Assembly: GCA_900542165.1 (NCBI GenBank)
Contig: UQMM01000004.1
Location: 1 to 64,000 of the forward strand
Length of the DNA stretch: 64,000 nucleotides
Direction: 5' to 3'
Source: an uncultured Collinsella sp.
GTDB taxonomy: Bacteria > Actinomycetota > Coriobacteriia > Coriobacteriales > Coriobacteriaceae
The notes below the pieces were generated by a model. That model searched no databases. It saw only the letters and a list, made by a program, of their open reading frames with translations, and was not told where the DNA came from. Made by a program: the position numbers and the translations under genes. Below are positions 50,910 through 59,221 of this stretch, one piece after another. Each line of letters begins with the position of its first letter. Position 1 is the stretch's first letter.

Positions 50910-51854
50910 GTGGCGTTCAATCATAAGCACCTGATCGACATTACCGAGTACTCCGAAGAGGACATCAAGCTCATCCTCGAGACCGCCAAGGCGTTCTCCG
51001 AGGTCAACGAGCGTGCCATCAAGAAGGTCCCGACGCTCAAGGGCAAGACCATCGTCAACATGTTCAACGAGCCCTCGACGCGTACCCGCAGCTCCTTCGA
51101 GCTCGCCGAGAAGCGTCTTTCGGCCGACAGCCTCAACTTCGGCGGCTCCTCGACCTCCACGGTCAAGGGCGAGAGCCTCGTCGATACCGTCGAGACCCTC
51201 AACGCCTACAAGATCGACTGCATCGTCGTGCGCGACAAGCATGCCGGTGCTCCCTACATCGTCACGCAGAATTCGCCCGCGAGTGTTATCTGCGCCGGTG
51301 ACGGTAAGCACAACCACCCCACGCAGGCTCTGCTCGACCTGTACACCATCTGGGAGCACAAGGGTGACTTCCACGGTCTGAAGGTCGCCGTTGTCGGTGA
51401 CATCGCCCACTCCCGCGTTTGCGGCTCGCTGATTCCCGCGTTGAAGATCATGGGCTGCGAGACCTACGCCGTCGCCCCCGGCACGCTGCTGCCGCCGGCG
51501 CCCGAGGTTCTGGGCTGCGACCACGTGACGAGCGACCTCGATTCCGTCCTGCCCGAGCTGGACGTCGTCTACATGCTGCGCGTACAGCAGGAGCGCCTCG
51601 AGGGTGCCCCGTTCCCGACCATTCGCGAGTACCACAAGCTCTTCGGCCTGACCAAGGACCGTGAGAAGCTCATGAAGCCCGACGCGATCATTTGCCACCC
51701 GGGCCCCATCAACCGCGGCGTTGAGTTCGACTCCTATATGGCCGACCACCCGCAACGCTCCGTCATCCTGGAGCAGGTCTACGCCGGTATCTGCGTGCGT
51801 ATGGCTATCCTGTATCTGCTGCTTGGAGGTGCCGATAATGGCCTTGCTTCTTAA
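50910..51854 (+). CDS. pyrB: Aspartate carbamoyltransferase catalytic subunit
   Basis: 314 residues. Joins carbamoyl phosphate and aspartate. Motifs: FNEPSTRTRSSFELAEKRL (carbamoyl phosphate), GDGKHNHPTQALLDLYTIWE, AVVGDIAHSRVCGSLIPALK and MLRVQQERL. No pyrI regulatory subunit gene is seen, as in Gram-positive operons. I chose GTG 50910, 11 bases after GGGAGG; GTG 50898 overlaps that site. Overlaps pyrC by 17 bases. Confidence 0.97.
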   Translation: MAFNHKHLIDITEYSEEDIKLILETAKAFSEVNERAIKKVPTLKGKTIVNMFNEPSTRTRSSFELAEKRLSADSLNFGGSSTSTVKGESLVDTVETLNAYKIDCIVVRDKHAGAPYIVTQNSPASVICAGDGKHNHPTQALLDLYTIWEHKGDFHGLKVAVVGDIAHSRVCGSLIPALKIMGCETYAVAPGTLLPPAPEVLGCDHVTSDLDSVLPELDVVYMLRVQQERLEGAPFPTIREYHKLFGLTKDREKLMKPDAIICHPGPINRGVEFDSYMADHPQRSVILEQVYAGICVRMAILYLLLGGADNGLAS

Positions 51855-53127
51855 GAATGCCCACGTCGTCGACCCGTCCGTCGAGCTTGACGGTGTCGTT
51901 GACGTCCTGATTGACGGCGACAAGATCGCCGAGGTCGGCGAGAACCTCGCCGCCGAGGGAGCCGAGGTCCGCGACCTTTCCGGTAAGTACCTCGTCCCTG
52001 GCCTGGTGGACATGCACGTCCACCTGCGCGAGCCCGGCTACGAGGTCAAAGAGGACATCGAGAGCGGCACCCGCGCAGCTGCCAAGGGCGGCTTCACCGG
52101 CGTTTGTGCCATGCCCAACACCGACCCCGTCACCGATAATGGCACCGTCGTGGAGTTCGTCAAGTCCCGCGCTGCCGAGGTCGGTCACTGCCGCGTCTAT
52201 CCTTCTGGCGCCATGACCCGCGGTCTTAAGGGCGAGGCTATGTCCGAGATGGGTGATATGGTCGCCCACGGCGCCGTCGCCTTCACCGACGACGGTCGCG
52301 GCGTGCAGGGTGCAGGCATGCTCCGTCGCTGCATGGACTACGGCAAGATGTTCGGCAAGGTCTTTATGAGCCATTGCCAGGACGAGGACCTGGTCGGTCA
52401 CGGCCAGATCAACGAGGGCAAGGTCTCTACCCGTCTGGCTCTGGAGGGCTGGCCGGCAGCAGGCGAGGAGCTGCAGATCGCTCGCGATATCGAGATCGCC
52501 AAGCTGACCGGTGCCAAGCTGCACATCCAGCACATCTCCACCGCCCATGGCCTGGAGATCGTTCGTGCCGGCAAGGCAGCTGGCGTGCAGGTCACCTGCG
52601 AGGCCACCCCGCACCATATGTTCCTGACCGAGAACGACCTGGACGAGACCTACAACACCTCGCTCAAGGTCAACCCGCCGCTGCGTACCGATGAAGACGC
52701 CGAGGCCATCCGTCAGGGCGTCATCGACGGCACCGTCGACGTCATCGTCACCGACCACGCTCCCCACACCCCGTGGGAGAAGGCCCGCGAGTTCGAGCTT
52801 GCGCCCTTCGGCATGATCGGCCTCGAGACCTCGCTGGCGCTCGTGCTTACCGAGCTGGTCAACACGGGCAAGATGAGCATGGGCCGCATGGTCGAGCTCA
52901 TGGCCATCAAGCCGCGCGAGATCCTGGGTCTGGACCAGGTTCAGGTCAAGGCGGGCTCCGTTGCCGACCTGACCGTCTTCGACCCCGCCGCCACCTGGAC
53001 GGTCGGCGAGGACGGCTACGAGTCGCGCGCCGAGAACTCCGGTTTTGCCGGCCGTACGCTCACCGGTCGTGCCACCGATGTGTTCGTCGGCGGTAAGCAG
53101 ACGCTTGCCGACGGCTGCATCTGCTAG
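51838..53127 (+). CDS. pyrC: Dihydroorotase
   Basis: 429 residues, amidohydrolase fold. VDMHVHLREPGYEVKEDIES carries the HxH zinc motif and GGFTGVCAMPNTDPVTDNG follows. GAVAFTDDGRGVQ, HCQDEDLV, LHIQHISTAHGLEI and VIVTDHAPHTPWEK give the remaining metal and substrate residues. This is the class I, multi-domain-type enzyme. The ATG has GGAGGT 7 bases upstream inside the end of pyrB. A hairpin terminator lies after it, before pyrK. Confidence 0.97.
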   Translation: MALLLKNAHVVDPSVELDGVVDVLIDGDKIAEVGENLAAEGAEVRDLSGKYLVPGLVDMHVHLREPGYEVKEDIESGTRAAAKGGFTGVCAMPNTDPVTDNGTVVEFVKSRAAEVGHCRVYPSGAMTRGLKGEAMSEMGDMVAHGAVAFTDDGRGVQGAGMLRRCMDYGKMFGKVFMSHCQDEDLVGHGQINEGKVSTRLALEGWPAAGEELQIARDIEIAKLTGAKLHIQHISTAHGLEIVRAGKAAGVQVTCEATPHHMFLTENDLDETYNTSLKVNPPLRTDEDAEAIRQGVIDGTVDVIVTDHAPHTPWEKAREFELAPFGMIGLETSLALVLTELVNTGKMSMGRMVELMAIKPREILGLDQVQVKAGSVADLTVFDPAATWTVGEDGYESRAENSGFAGRTLTGRATDVFVGGKQTLADGCIC

Positions 53128-53147
53128 CATAGCCTTATCGCTTTTGT

Positions 53148-53180
53148 GCGCGGCGCCCTTGCGGTGCCGCGCTTTCTGTT
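53148..53180 (+). terminator. Intra-operon hairpin between pyrC and pyrK
   Basis: GCGCGGCGCC pairs with GGTGCCGCGC (one mismatch), followed by TTTCTGTT. It probably lowers read-through into pyrK-pyrD-pyrF rather than ending the operon fully. Confidence 0.6.
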
Positions 53181-53219
53181 CGCCTGAACCATGCAACCGC
53201 ATGGGGGATTGGAGCGTCT

Positions 53220-54011
53220 ATGCCCACACCTTCCACTGCACGCATGCACGACTTCGAGGTCGTCTCGAACCAGGAGATCGCCGACGGCATCTTCTCGCTC
53301 GTTATCTCGGCCCCCAAGCTTGCAAGTGCGCTTAAGCCCGGTCAATTCGTGAATATCGCCGTGCCGGGCGATGCTTCCTCGCTGCTTCGCGTGCCCCTGA
53401 GCTTCTATCGTGCCGACGCCGAGGCCGGCACCGTCGAGCTGTGGTACGCCGTCGTGGGCGATGATACCCGTCGTCTGTCGCAGATGGCCCCTGGCTCCAC
53501 CTCCAACCTGCTGGGCCCTGGCGGCCGCGGCTGGTTCGTGCCCGAGGGTACCAGGAAAGCACTGCTCGTCGCCGGCGGCATTGGCGTTCCGCCCGTGCTC
53601 TGCCTGGCCGACATGCTTGCCGTGCAGGGCGTGGACGTTGACGTATGCCTGGGCTTTGGCACCGCGTCCAAGGCCGTGGGCGTCGATGAGTTCCGCGCGC
53701 TGGGAGCCACGGTCAACGTGTGCACCGATGACGGCTCGTTGGGCACGCACGGCTTCTGCACCGATCCTGCCGCCGAGCTGCTCGGCGAGGGCGGTTACGA
53801 CTACGTCGCCAGCTGTGGTCCCGCCGTCATGATGGAGAAGGTCGCCGCCGCTGCCGCCGAGGCCGGCGCGTACTGCGAGGTGTCGCTCGAGCGCATGATG
53901 AGCTGCGGCTTTGGTGCCTGCAACACCTGCAATGTCGAGACGGTCGACGGTATGAAGGGCGCCTGCATGTGCGGCCCCGTGTTCGATGCTTCCAAGGTGG
54001 TGGTCTTCTAG
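53220..54011 (+). CDS. pyrK: Dihydroorotate dehydrogenase electron-transfer subunit
   Basis: 263 residues. PyrK binds FAD and a [2Fe-2S] cluster and passes electrons from PyrD to NAD. FAD-binding RVPLSFYRADAEAGTVELWY, NAD-binding LLVAGGIGVPPVLCLADMLA, and cluster Cys in MMSCGFGACNTCNVET and GACMCGPVF. The paired PyrD is therefore type 1B, typical of anaerobes and low-oxygen Gram-positives. The ATG lies about 40 bases after the pyrC-side hairpin. The stop overlaps pyrD by one base. Confidence 0.96.
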   Translation: MPTPSTARMHDFEVVSNQEIADGIFSLVISAPKLASALKPGQFVNIAVPGDASSLLRVPLSFYRADAEAGTVELWYAVVGDDTRRLSQMAPGSTSNLLGPGGRGWFVPEGTRKALLVAGGIGVPPVLCLADMLAVQGVDVDVCLGFGTASKAVGVDEFRALGATVNVCTDDGSLGTHGFCTDPAAELLGEGGYDYVASCGPAVMMEKVAAAAAEAGAYCEVSLERMMSCGFGACNTCNVETVDGMKGACMCGPVFDASKVVVF

Positions 54012-54934
54012 TGGGTACCGTGAACATGGCCGTCGATTTCGGCGGCGTCAAGATGCAGAACCCCATCAACACCGCAGCCGGTACCTTTGGCTACGGTTGG
54101 CAGTTCCAGAACTTCTTCGATGTCTCCCAGCTGGGTGCCATCACCACCAAGGGTTGCGCTGCCGAGCCCTGGCCCGGCAATCCCGCACCCCGTATGGCCG
54201 AGATCCCCGGCGGCATGATCAATTCCGTGGGCCTGCAGAACCCTGGTGTGGCCGCTTTCGCCCGCGAGTCCGGTCCGTGGCTCGAGCAGCTCTCCAAGGA
54301 CGGTTGCCAGGTCATCTGCCAGGTTGCCGGTCATTCCGTGGACGAGTTTGTCCGTGCGCTCGAGATGTATGTCGAGCTGTGCCCCTGGGCTGCCGGCTAT
54401 GAGATCAACGTGAGCTGCCCCAACATTGCCGCCGGCGGTGCCGCCATGGGCTCCACACCCGAGGGCGCCTCTTCCGTCATGGCCGCCTGCCGTAAAGTGA
54501 CCGACAAGCCGCTGTTTGTGAAGATGGCGCCGGTCAACGTCGCCGAGATCGCCCGCGCCCTCGAGGCCGCCGGCGCCGACGGCCTTTCGGTCATCAACTC
54601 TATCCAGGGTATGGCCATCGACGTTCACACCCGCAAGTCGCGTGTGGCCAAGCCCAAGGGTGGTCTTTCGGGCCCGCTGTGCCATCACATCGCCGTTCGT
54701 ATGGTCTGGGAGGTTGCCCAGGCCGTCGACATTCCCATCAACGGCGTCGGTGGCGTCATGACCGGTGAGGACGCGGCCGAGTTTATCCTGGCTGGCGCTA
54801 CCTGCGTATCGGTCGGCATGGCCAACTTCGTCGATCCGTGCGCTTCGCTCAAGATTGCGCACGAGCTCGAGGCCTGGGCCGAGTCCCAGGGCGTGAAGGA
54901 CATCAACGAGCTGGTAGGTGCTTTCGAATGCTAG
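54011..54934 (+). CDS. pyrD: Dihydroorotate dehydrogenase B catalytic subunit
   Basis: 307 residues, FMN TIM barrel. MAVDFGGVKMQNPINTAAGT, GYGWQFQNFFDVSQLGAITT, GMINSVGLQNPGV, YEINVSCPNIAAGG (with the Cys base of class 1) and NGVGGVMTGEDAAEFILAGA. The GTG at 54011 overlaps the pyrK stop. AAGGTGG lies 10 bases up. An ATG at 54026 would also keep the whole domain. The stop is followed by a small overlap with pyrF. Confidence 0.96.
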   Translation: MGTVNMAVDFGGVKMQNPINTAAGTFGYGWQFQNFFDVSQLGAITTKGCAAEPWPGNPAPRMAEIPGGMINSVGLQNPGVAAFARESGPWLEQLSKDGCQVICQVAGHSVDEFVRALEMYVELCPWAAGYEINVSCPNIAAGGAAMGSTPEGASSVMAACRKVTDKPLFVKMAPVNVAEIARALEAAGADGLSVINSIQGMAIDVHTRKSRVAKPKGGLSGPLCHHIAVRMVWEVAQAVDIPINGVGGVMTGEDAAEFILAGATCVSVGMANFVDPCASLKIAHELEAWAESQGVKDINELVGAFEC

Positions 54935-55644
54935 AGACCGATGCCCGCGACCGCATTATCGTCGCCCTCGACTGCGACCGTGAGCGTGCGCTCGAGCTCG
55001 CCCATGAGCTTTCGGGCCATGCCGCTTGGCTTAAAGTGGGCATGACGCTCTATTACGCCGAAGGCCCCGAGATCGTCAAGACCTTTAAGGACCTGGGCTT
55101 CAAGGTCTTCCTCGACCTTAAGTTCCATGACATTCCGCATCAGGTGCGCGGTGCCGCTCGCTCGGCCTCGCTTGCCGGTGCCGACCTGCTTTCGGTTCAC
55201 GGCTTGGGTTCGGGTGCTATGCTCGCCGCCTGCCGTGAGGGTGCCGAGGAGGCACGCGAGGATCGAGCCAAGCTCGTCGCCATCACCGTGCTTACGAGCA
55301 TGAATCAGGATGCGCTGAGCGAGATCGGCGTCGAGTCGCCCGTTGCCGAGGAGGCCGCCCGTCTGGCAAAACTCGCCCAGGCCAACGGTATCGACGGCAT
55401 CGTGTGCTCGCCGATGGAGGCTCATGACATGCGTGAGCTGCTGGGCCCCGATGCGCTGATTGTGACCCCGGGCGTGCGTCCGGTTGGCGCTGCGCTGGGC
55501 GATCAGTCCCGTGTGGCCACGCCTTCCCAGGCTATCGAGCGCGGCGCGAGCCATATCGTGGTGGGCCGCCCCATTACCGGCGCCGACGATCCGGTTGCCG
55601 CGTTTGACGCCATCGTTGCCGAGCTGGTCGAAAACGTCGCATAA
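54928..55644 (+). CDS. pyrF: Orotidine 5'-phosphate decarboxylase
   Basis: 238 residues. It makes UMP from OMP. IIVALDCDRERALELAHELS, VGMTLYYAEGP, VFLDLKFHDIPHQVRGAARS (the DxKxxDI catalytic set), VTPGVRPVGAALGDQSRVA and HIVVGRPITGADDPVAAFD are typical. It overlaps the end of pyrD by 7 bases. Last gene of the pyr operon; a long hairpin terminator follows. Confidence 0.97.
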   Translation: MLETDARDRIIVALDCDRERALELAHELSGHAAWLKVGMTLYYAEGPEIVKTFKDLGFKVFLDLKFHDIPHQVRGAARSASLAGADLLSVHGLGSGAMLAACREGAEEAREDRAKLVAITVLTSMNQDALSEIGVESPVAEEAARLAKLAQANGIDGIVCSPMEAHDMRELLGPDALIVTPGVRPVGAALGDQSRVATPSQAIERGASHIVVGRPITGADDPVAAFDAIVAELVENVA

Positions 55645-55689
55645 AAGATTCCCTTAAGTCACCACTTTTTGGTCTCAATAGCACAAATT

Positions 55690-55755
55690 AGCCCCTGTGC
55701 CTGCGAAAACTTTCCCATCCTTTGTGTGGAATCGCAGGTCGGGGGCTCATCTTTT
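55690..55755 (+). terminator. Terminator of the pyr operon
   Basis: AGCCCC and GGGGCT form the base, CTGCGA and TCGCAG the middle, with a smaller TTCC/GGAA pair at the tip, then CATCTTTT. The stem is long with internal loops. Confidence 0.7.
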
Positions 55756-55830
55756 AGCGCGATATATTGCACTTTTTACGGGTATCGTCTAACCTATGGA
55801 GCCGCGATTGGGCATTTTGTACGTTTTACG

Positions 55831-55839
55831 TGCTAAAAT
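55831..55839 (+). promoter_or_regulatory. Extended -10 promoter for mihF
   Basis: TGC-TAAAAT is a good extended -10; no clear -35. The predicted leader is about 38 bases to the mihF ATG. Confidence 0.5.
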
Positions 55840-55883
55840 GCCAAATATTGAATCAGATATAACCCAACTATTTGGAGGTACGA

Positions 55884-56192
55884 ATGGCACTCCCTCAGCT
55901 TACCGATGAGCAGCGCAAGCAGGCTCTTGAGAAGGCTGCCGCCGCGCGTCACGCTCGCGCAGAGCTCCGTGAGCAGATCAAGAAGGGCGAGAAGTCCCTC
56001 GAGTCCGTGCTCAACTCCGATGACCCCATTGCTTCCCGCATGAAGGTTTCCACCCTCATCGAGTCTCTCCCCGGTTACGGCAAGGCCAAGGCCGCCAAGA
56101 TCATGGAGGAGCTCGGTATCTCCGCTACCCGTCGCGTCCAGGGCCTTGGCGTCCGTCAGCGCGAGCAGCTTCTCGAGCAGCTGACCAAATAA
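55884..56192 (+). CDS. mihF: Actinobacterial-type integration host factor
   Basis: 102 residues. PLPQLTDEQR-like ALPQLTDEQRKQALEKAAAA, ARAELREQIKKGEKSLESVL, SRMKVSTLIESLPGYGKAKA and KIMEELGISATRRVQGLGVR match the mIHF family, a DNA-bending nucleoid protein unlike E. coli IHF. The helix-two-turn-helix GYGKAKAAKIMEELGI is the DNA-binding part. The ATG follows TTTGGAGGT. The mihF-gmk-rpoZ order is a hallmark of Actinomycetota. Confidence 0.95.
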   Translation: MALPQLTDEQRKQALEKAAAARHARAELREQIKKGEKSLESVLNSDDPIASRMKVSTLIESLPGYGKAKAAKIMEELGISATRRVQGLGVRQREQLLEQLTK

Positions 56193-56762
56193 GTGAGCGC
56201 TCAGGATTCAAAGCTCTTTGTGATTTCTGGACCGTCAGGCGCGGGCAAGGGCACGCTCGTCACTCGTGTGCGCGAGCGTCGCTCTAACCTGGGCCTGACG
56301 GTTTCGGCTACCACGCGAGCCCCACGCAAAGGCGAGGTCGATGGCGTCAATTACTTTTTCCTGACGCGCGAGGAGTTCGACCGCCGCGTGGCAAACGGTG
56401 AGTTTGTTGAGTGGGCCGAGGTCCACGGTAACTGCTACGGCACGTTGGTGAGCGAGGTCCAGTCCAAGCTCGCCTCTGGTTCGTCTCTCATCTTGGAGAT
56501 CGATGTCCAGGGTGCCCTACAGGTCAAGGAGCGTTTCCCCGAGGCCGTGCTGATCTTTATCAAGCCGCCCACGCTCGAGGTGCTCCGCGAGCGTCTGGTC
56601 GGTCGCGGTACCGAGACGCCCGAAACGATTGAGCTGCGTATGGCAAACGCCGCCCATGAGCTTGCCCTTGCCGACCGCTACGACGACGTCGTGGTGAATG
56701 ACGATCTCGACCGCGCGACCGATGAACTCGTTCGCGTTCTCGATATGCATGAAAGGATCTGA
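56193..56762 (+). CDS. gmk: Guanylate kinase
   Basis: 189 residues. P-loop ISGPSGAGKGTLV, then SATTRAPRKGEVDGVNYFF (GMP-binding), GEFVEWAEVHGNCYGT and LILEIDVQGALQVKE. It phosphorylates GMP to GDP. The GTG start follows the mihF stop with no spacing, so translation is coupled. The family start usually has a few residues less; the first six (SAQDSK) are minor. Confidence 0.97.
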   Translation: MSAQDSKLFVISGPSGAGKGTLVTRVRERRSNLGLTVSATTRAPRKGEVDGVNYFFLTREEFDRRVANGEFVEWAEVHGNCYGTLVSEVQSKLASGSSLILEIDVQGALQVKERFPEAVLIFIKPPTLEVLRERLVGRGTETPETIELRMANAAHELALADRYDDVVVNDDLDRATDELVRVLDMHERI

Positions 56763-56767
56763 GGTCC

Positions 56768-57049
56768 GTGTCCGTTGTAAAGCCTTGCATTGACGATCTT
56801 CTGGAGAAGACCGATCACAACCGCTTCCTGCTCGCTTCGCTTGCCTCCAAGCGTGCCTGCGACATCAATAGCATGCTGCGCGGCCAGCATAACCGCGTGC
56901 TTGCCGTTCAGGATGTCGACGACATCACCATCGCGCTCTCCGGCGCCGATACCATCTCGATGGCTATGGACGAGATCGTCGACGGCGATATCTCCTACGA
57001 CGAGGCCCGTTACGAGAAGGCGCTCGGCCACAAGGTTGCTGAAGCCTAA
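56768..57049 (+). CDS. rpoZ: RNA polymerase omega subunit
   Basis: 93 residues. PCIDDLLEKTDHNRFLLASL and ASKRACDINSM resemble the first helices of omega, which assists beta-prime folding; the A-x-R-A-R block appears as SKRA. The rest is acidic and divergent (GADTISMAMDEIVDGDISYD). The GTG start is 5 bases after gmk. The position after gmk is the classic one and supports the call. Confidence 0.9.
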   Translation: MSVVKPCIDDLLEKTDHNRFLLASLASKRACDINSMLRGQHNRVLAVQDVDDITIALSGADTISMAMDEIVDGDISYDEARYEKALGHKVAEA

Positions 57050-58294
57050 ATGGCAGCTCGCGTCTGCCTGGTCCACTATCACGAGGTTGGACTGAAGGGC
57101 AAGAACCGCGCACATTTTGAGCATATCCTCATGGATAACATTAAGGCGGCTTTGGCCGCCTTTTCCGTGAACGCCGTGTCTCGAATTTCCGGTTATATCC
57201 TCGTGACCTTTAACGAGCATCAGGCCGACGAGGCGGCGCGTGTCATCCGCACCGTCCCCGGCGTTGCCCGTGTGTCCCTGGCGTACCACACCAACCGCGA
57301 CCCGCAGGAGTACTGCGCCGCCGCCGTCAAGGCGCTGCGCGAGTTTGGCCCCTTCGAGTCGTTTAAGGTGCACGCCAAGCGCTCCAATACTGACTATGAG
57401 CTCACCTCGATTGATATCAATCGTCAGGTGGGCGAGGTGCTGTGCGAGGCCTTCCCCGATAAAAGGGTTCAAATGCACGACCCCGATGCGATGGTGCACG
57501 TACTGGTGGTCCAGGGTAGCGTTTACGTGTATGCGCGCTCCGAGCGCGGCGTGGGCGGTCTGCCGGTGGGTTCTGCCGGCAAGGTCGTGACGCTCCTGTC
57601 GTCGGGTATCGATTCCCCGGTGGCGACCTGGATGCTCGCGCGTCGCGGCGCGGTGTGCGTGCCGGTACATTTCTCCGGTCGTCCGCAGACGCCCGATACG
57701 AGCGAGTATTTGGTGCAGGACATCATCCGTGCGCTTGAGCCGGGTGTCCAGATCGGCCGCCTGTACGTGGTGCCGTTTGGCGATTGTCAGCGTGAGATTT
57801 CCGTCGCCTGTCCCAGCAACCTGCGCGTGATCATGTATCGCCGCATCATGTATTCGGTTGCCGAGCGCATTGCGCATGTCGAGGGCGCCAAGGCCATCGT
57901 GACCGGCGAGTCGCTCGGTCAGGTTGCCTCCCAGACGCTCGAAAACATCATGGCCGTCAACGAGGCCGTGAAGATTCCCGTGTTCCGTCCGCTCATCGGG
58001 TCCGATAAGCAGGAGATCATTGCGCGCGCTCAGGAGATCGGCACATTTGATATTTCCACTGAGGCGGCGCCCGACTGCTGCACGCTGTTTATGCCGCGTC
58101 GTCCCGAGACGCACGCCAAACTCGATGCCGTGCATGAGGCGTGGGAGCTGTTCGATCACGAGGAGATGATCGAGCGCCTGCTTAAACAGACCGAGTACAT
58201 CGACTTCCCCAGCAACACGTATAAGGCCCCTAAGACCTTAAAACGCAAACATTCGGAGCTTGCTCCGCGTGAGATTTACCAAGATCACGAGTAA
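57050..58294 (+). CDS. thiI: tRNA 4-thiouridine synthetase ThiI
   Basis: 414 residues. It adds sulfur to U8 of tRNA and may also serve thiazole synthesis. Ferredoxin-like and THUMP regions run to about residue 165; the PP-loop is VTLLSSGIDSPVATWMLARR near 181-200. CTLFMPRRPETH and ESLGQVASQTLENI are typical. It stops after the core and lacks the C-terminal rhodanese domain of E. coli ThiI, as in most Gram-positives. It follows rpoZ directly. Confidence 0.95.
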   Translation: MAARVCLVHYHEVGLKGKNRAHFEHILMDNIKAALAAFSVNAVSRISGYILVTFNEHQADEAARVIRTVPGVARVSLAYHTNRDPQEYCAAAVKALREFGPFESFKVHAKRSNTDYELTSIDINRQVGEVLCEAFPDKRVQMHDPDAMVHVLVVQGSVYVYARSERGVGGLPVGSAGKVVTLLSSGIDSPVATWMLARRGAVCVPVHFSGRPQTPDTSEYLVQDIIRALEPGVQIGRLYVVPFGDCQREISVACPSNLRVIMYRRIMYSVAERIAHVEGAKAIVTGESLGQVASQTLENIMAVNEAVKIPVFRPLIGSDKQEIIARAQEIGTFDISTEAAPDCCTLFMPRRPETHAKLDAVHEAWELFDHEEMIERLLKQTEYIDFPSNTYKAPKTLKRKHSELAPREIYQDHE

Positions 58295-58305
58295 TTGCCT
58301 GCATA

Positions 58306-58337
58306 GACCGACGATGCGCCCGTATCGTCGGTCTTTT
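58306..58337 (+). terminator. Terminator after thiI
   Basis: GACCGACGAT pairs with ATCGTCGGTC around 8 bases, then TTTT. The next 170 bases before comEA show no clear promoter. Confidence 0.88.
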
Positions 58338-58507
58338 GCTATGTGGGCAAATGATGCCAAGATGGTCATTCGCTGACGTGTGAATGAATAAATGGACACT
58401 TTTCCGCAAGGTTTTGGTCGGTCTTTGGTTTGACCGTCAAAACTGGTGTGGACGTGCGGAAGCTGCGGCGTTCGTTTCCTGACACGATGGTGTTGGGAGG
58501 TTTTGCT

Positions 58508-59221
58508 ATGGCGCAGCGTGAACAACACGAACGGGTCAAAAAGATGGACCGCTGGGCGGGCAAGTTGCTCGGGCATAAAGCGGTAGTGGTGGCGATACTC
58601 GTCGTCATCGCGATGGCGAGTGGACTTGCGATGGCGAGCTTTGGTGGCGAGTCCGGAGGCGTGTCGTTTGAGCGGGCTGGGGGCTCGGGCTCATCGGCGG
58701 AGCCGGGTTCTGGCGTTGATTCGCATGATCGTGAGTCCGATGGATCTTCGCACAAAGCTTCTGCCGAATTTGAGGTCTATGTCGATGTCGATGGAGCCGT
58801 TGTGAGGCCTGGTGTGTATCGGCTCAAAGATGGAGCACGGGTGTCCCAAGCGATCGATGCCGCCGGAGGGCTTACGGCCGAGGCGGACGTGACAGGGCTT
58901 AACCGTGCGTCCAAGATCACAGATGGCCAAAAGATCTATGTTCCGACGGTGGGGGAGCAACAAGCGGCTGCGGCGGTCGGCGGGGCCGAAAGTAGTGCTG
59001 CCACGACCCCTGGCGCGGGGTCTTCGTCGGGGCTCGTGAACATCAATACGGCAAGTGCGGCGGAGCTGCAGACGCTCTCGGGCATTGGGCCTTCTATGGC
59101 TCAGTCGATTATCGATGAGCGGACAAAGAACGGTGTTTTTGCCTCAGTCGATGACCTGATGCGCGTATCGGGAATCGGTGAGAAGAAGCTCGCCAAAATC
59201 AAAGATTGTATCTGCGTATGA
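58508..59221 (+). CDS. comEA: Competence protein ComEA (SLBB + helix-hairpin-helix)
   Basis: 237 residues. One membrane helix (about 28-47), a flexible Gly/Ser-rich linker, an SLBB domain (FEVYVDVDGAVVRPGVYRLK, DGARVSQAIDAAGGLTAEAD) and a C-terminal double helix-hairpin-helix (VNINTASAAELQTLSGIG, MRVSGIGEKKLAKIKDCI). ComEA binds incoming double-stranded DNA at the cell surface. The ATG at 58508 has GGGAGG 6 bases upstream; a longer opening upstream has no support. The stop overlaps comEC by ATGA. Confidence 0.94.
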   Translation: MAQREQHERVKKMDRWAGKLLGHKAVVVAILVVIAMASGLAMASFGGESGGVSFERAGGSGSSAEPGSGVDSHDRESDGSSHKASAEFEVYVDVDGAVVRPGVYRLKDGARVSQAIDAAGGLTAEADVTGLNRASKITDGQKIYVPTVGEQQAAAAVGGAESSAATTPGAGSSSGLVNINTASAAELQTLSGIGPSMAQSIIDERTKNGVFASVDDLMRVSGIGEKKLAKIKDCICV

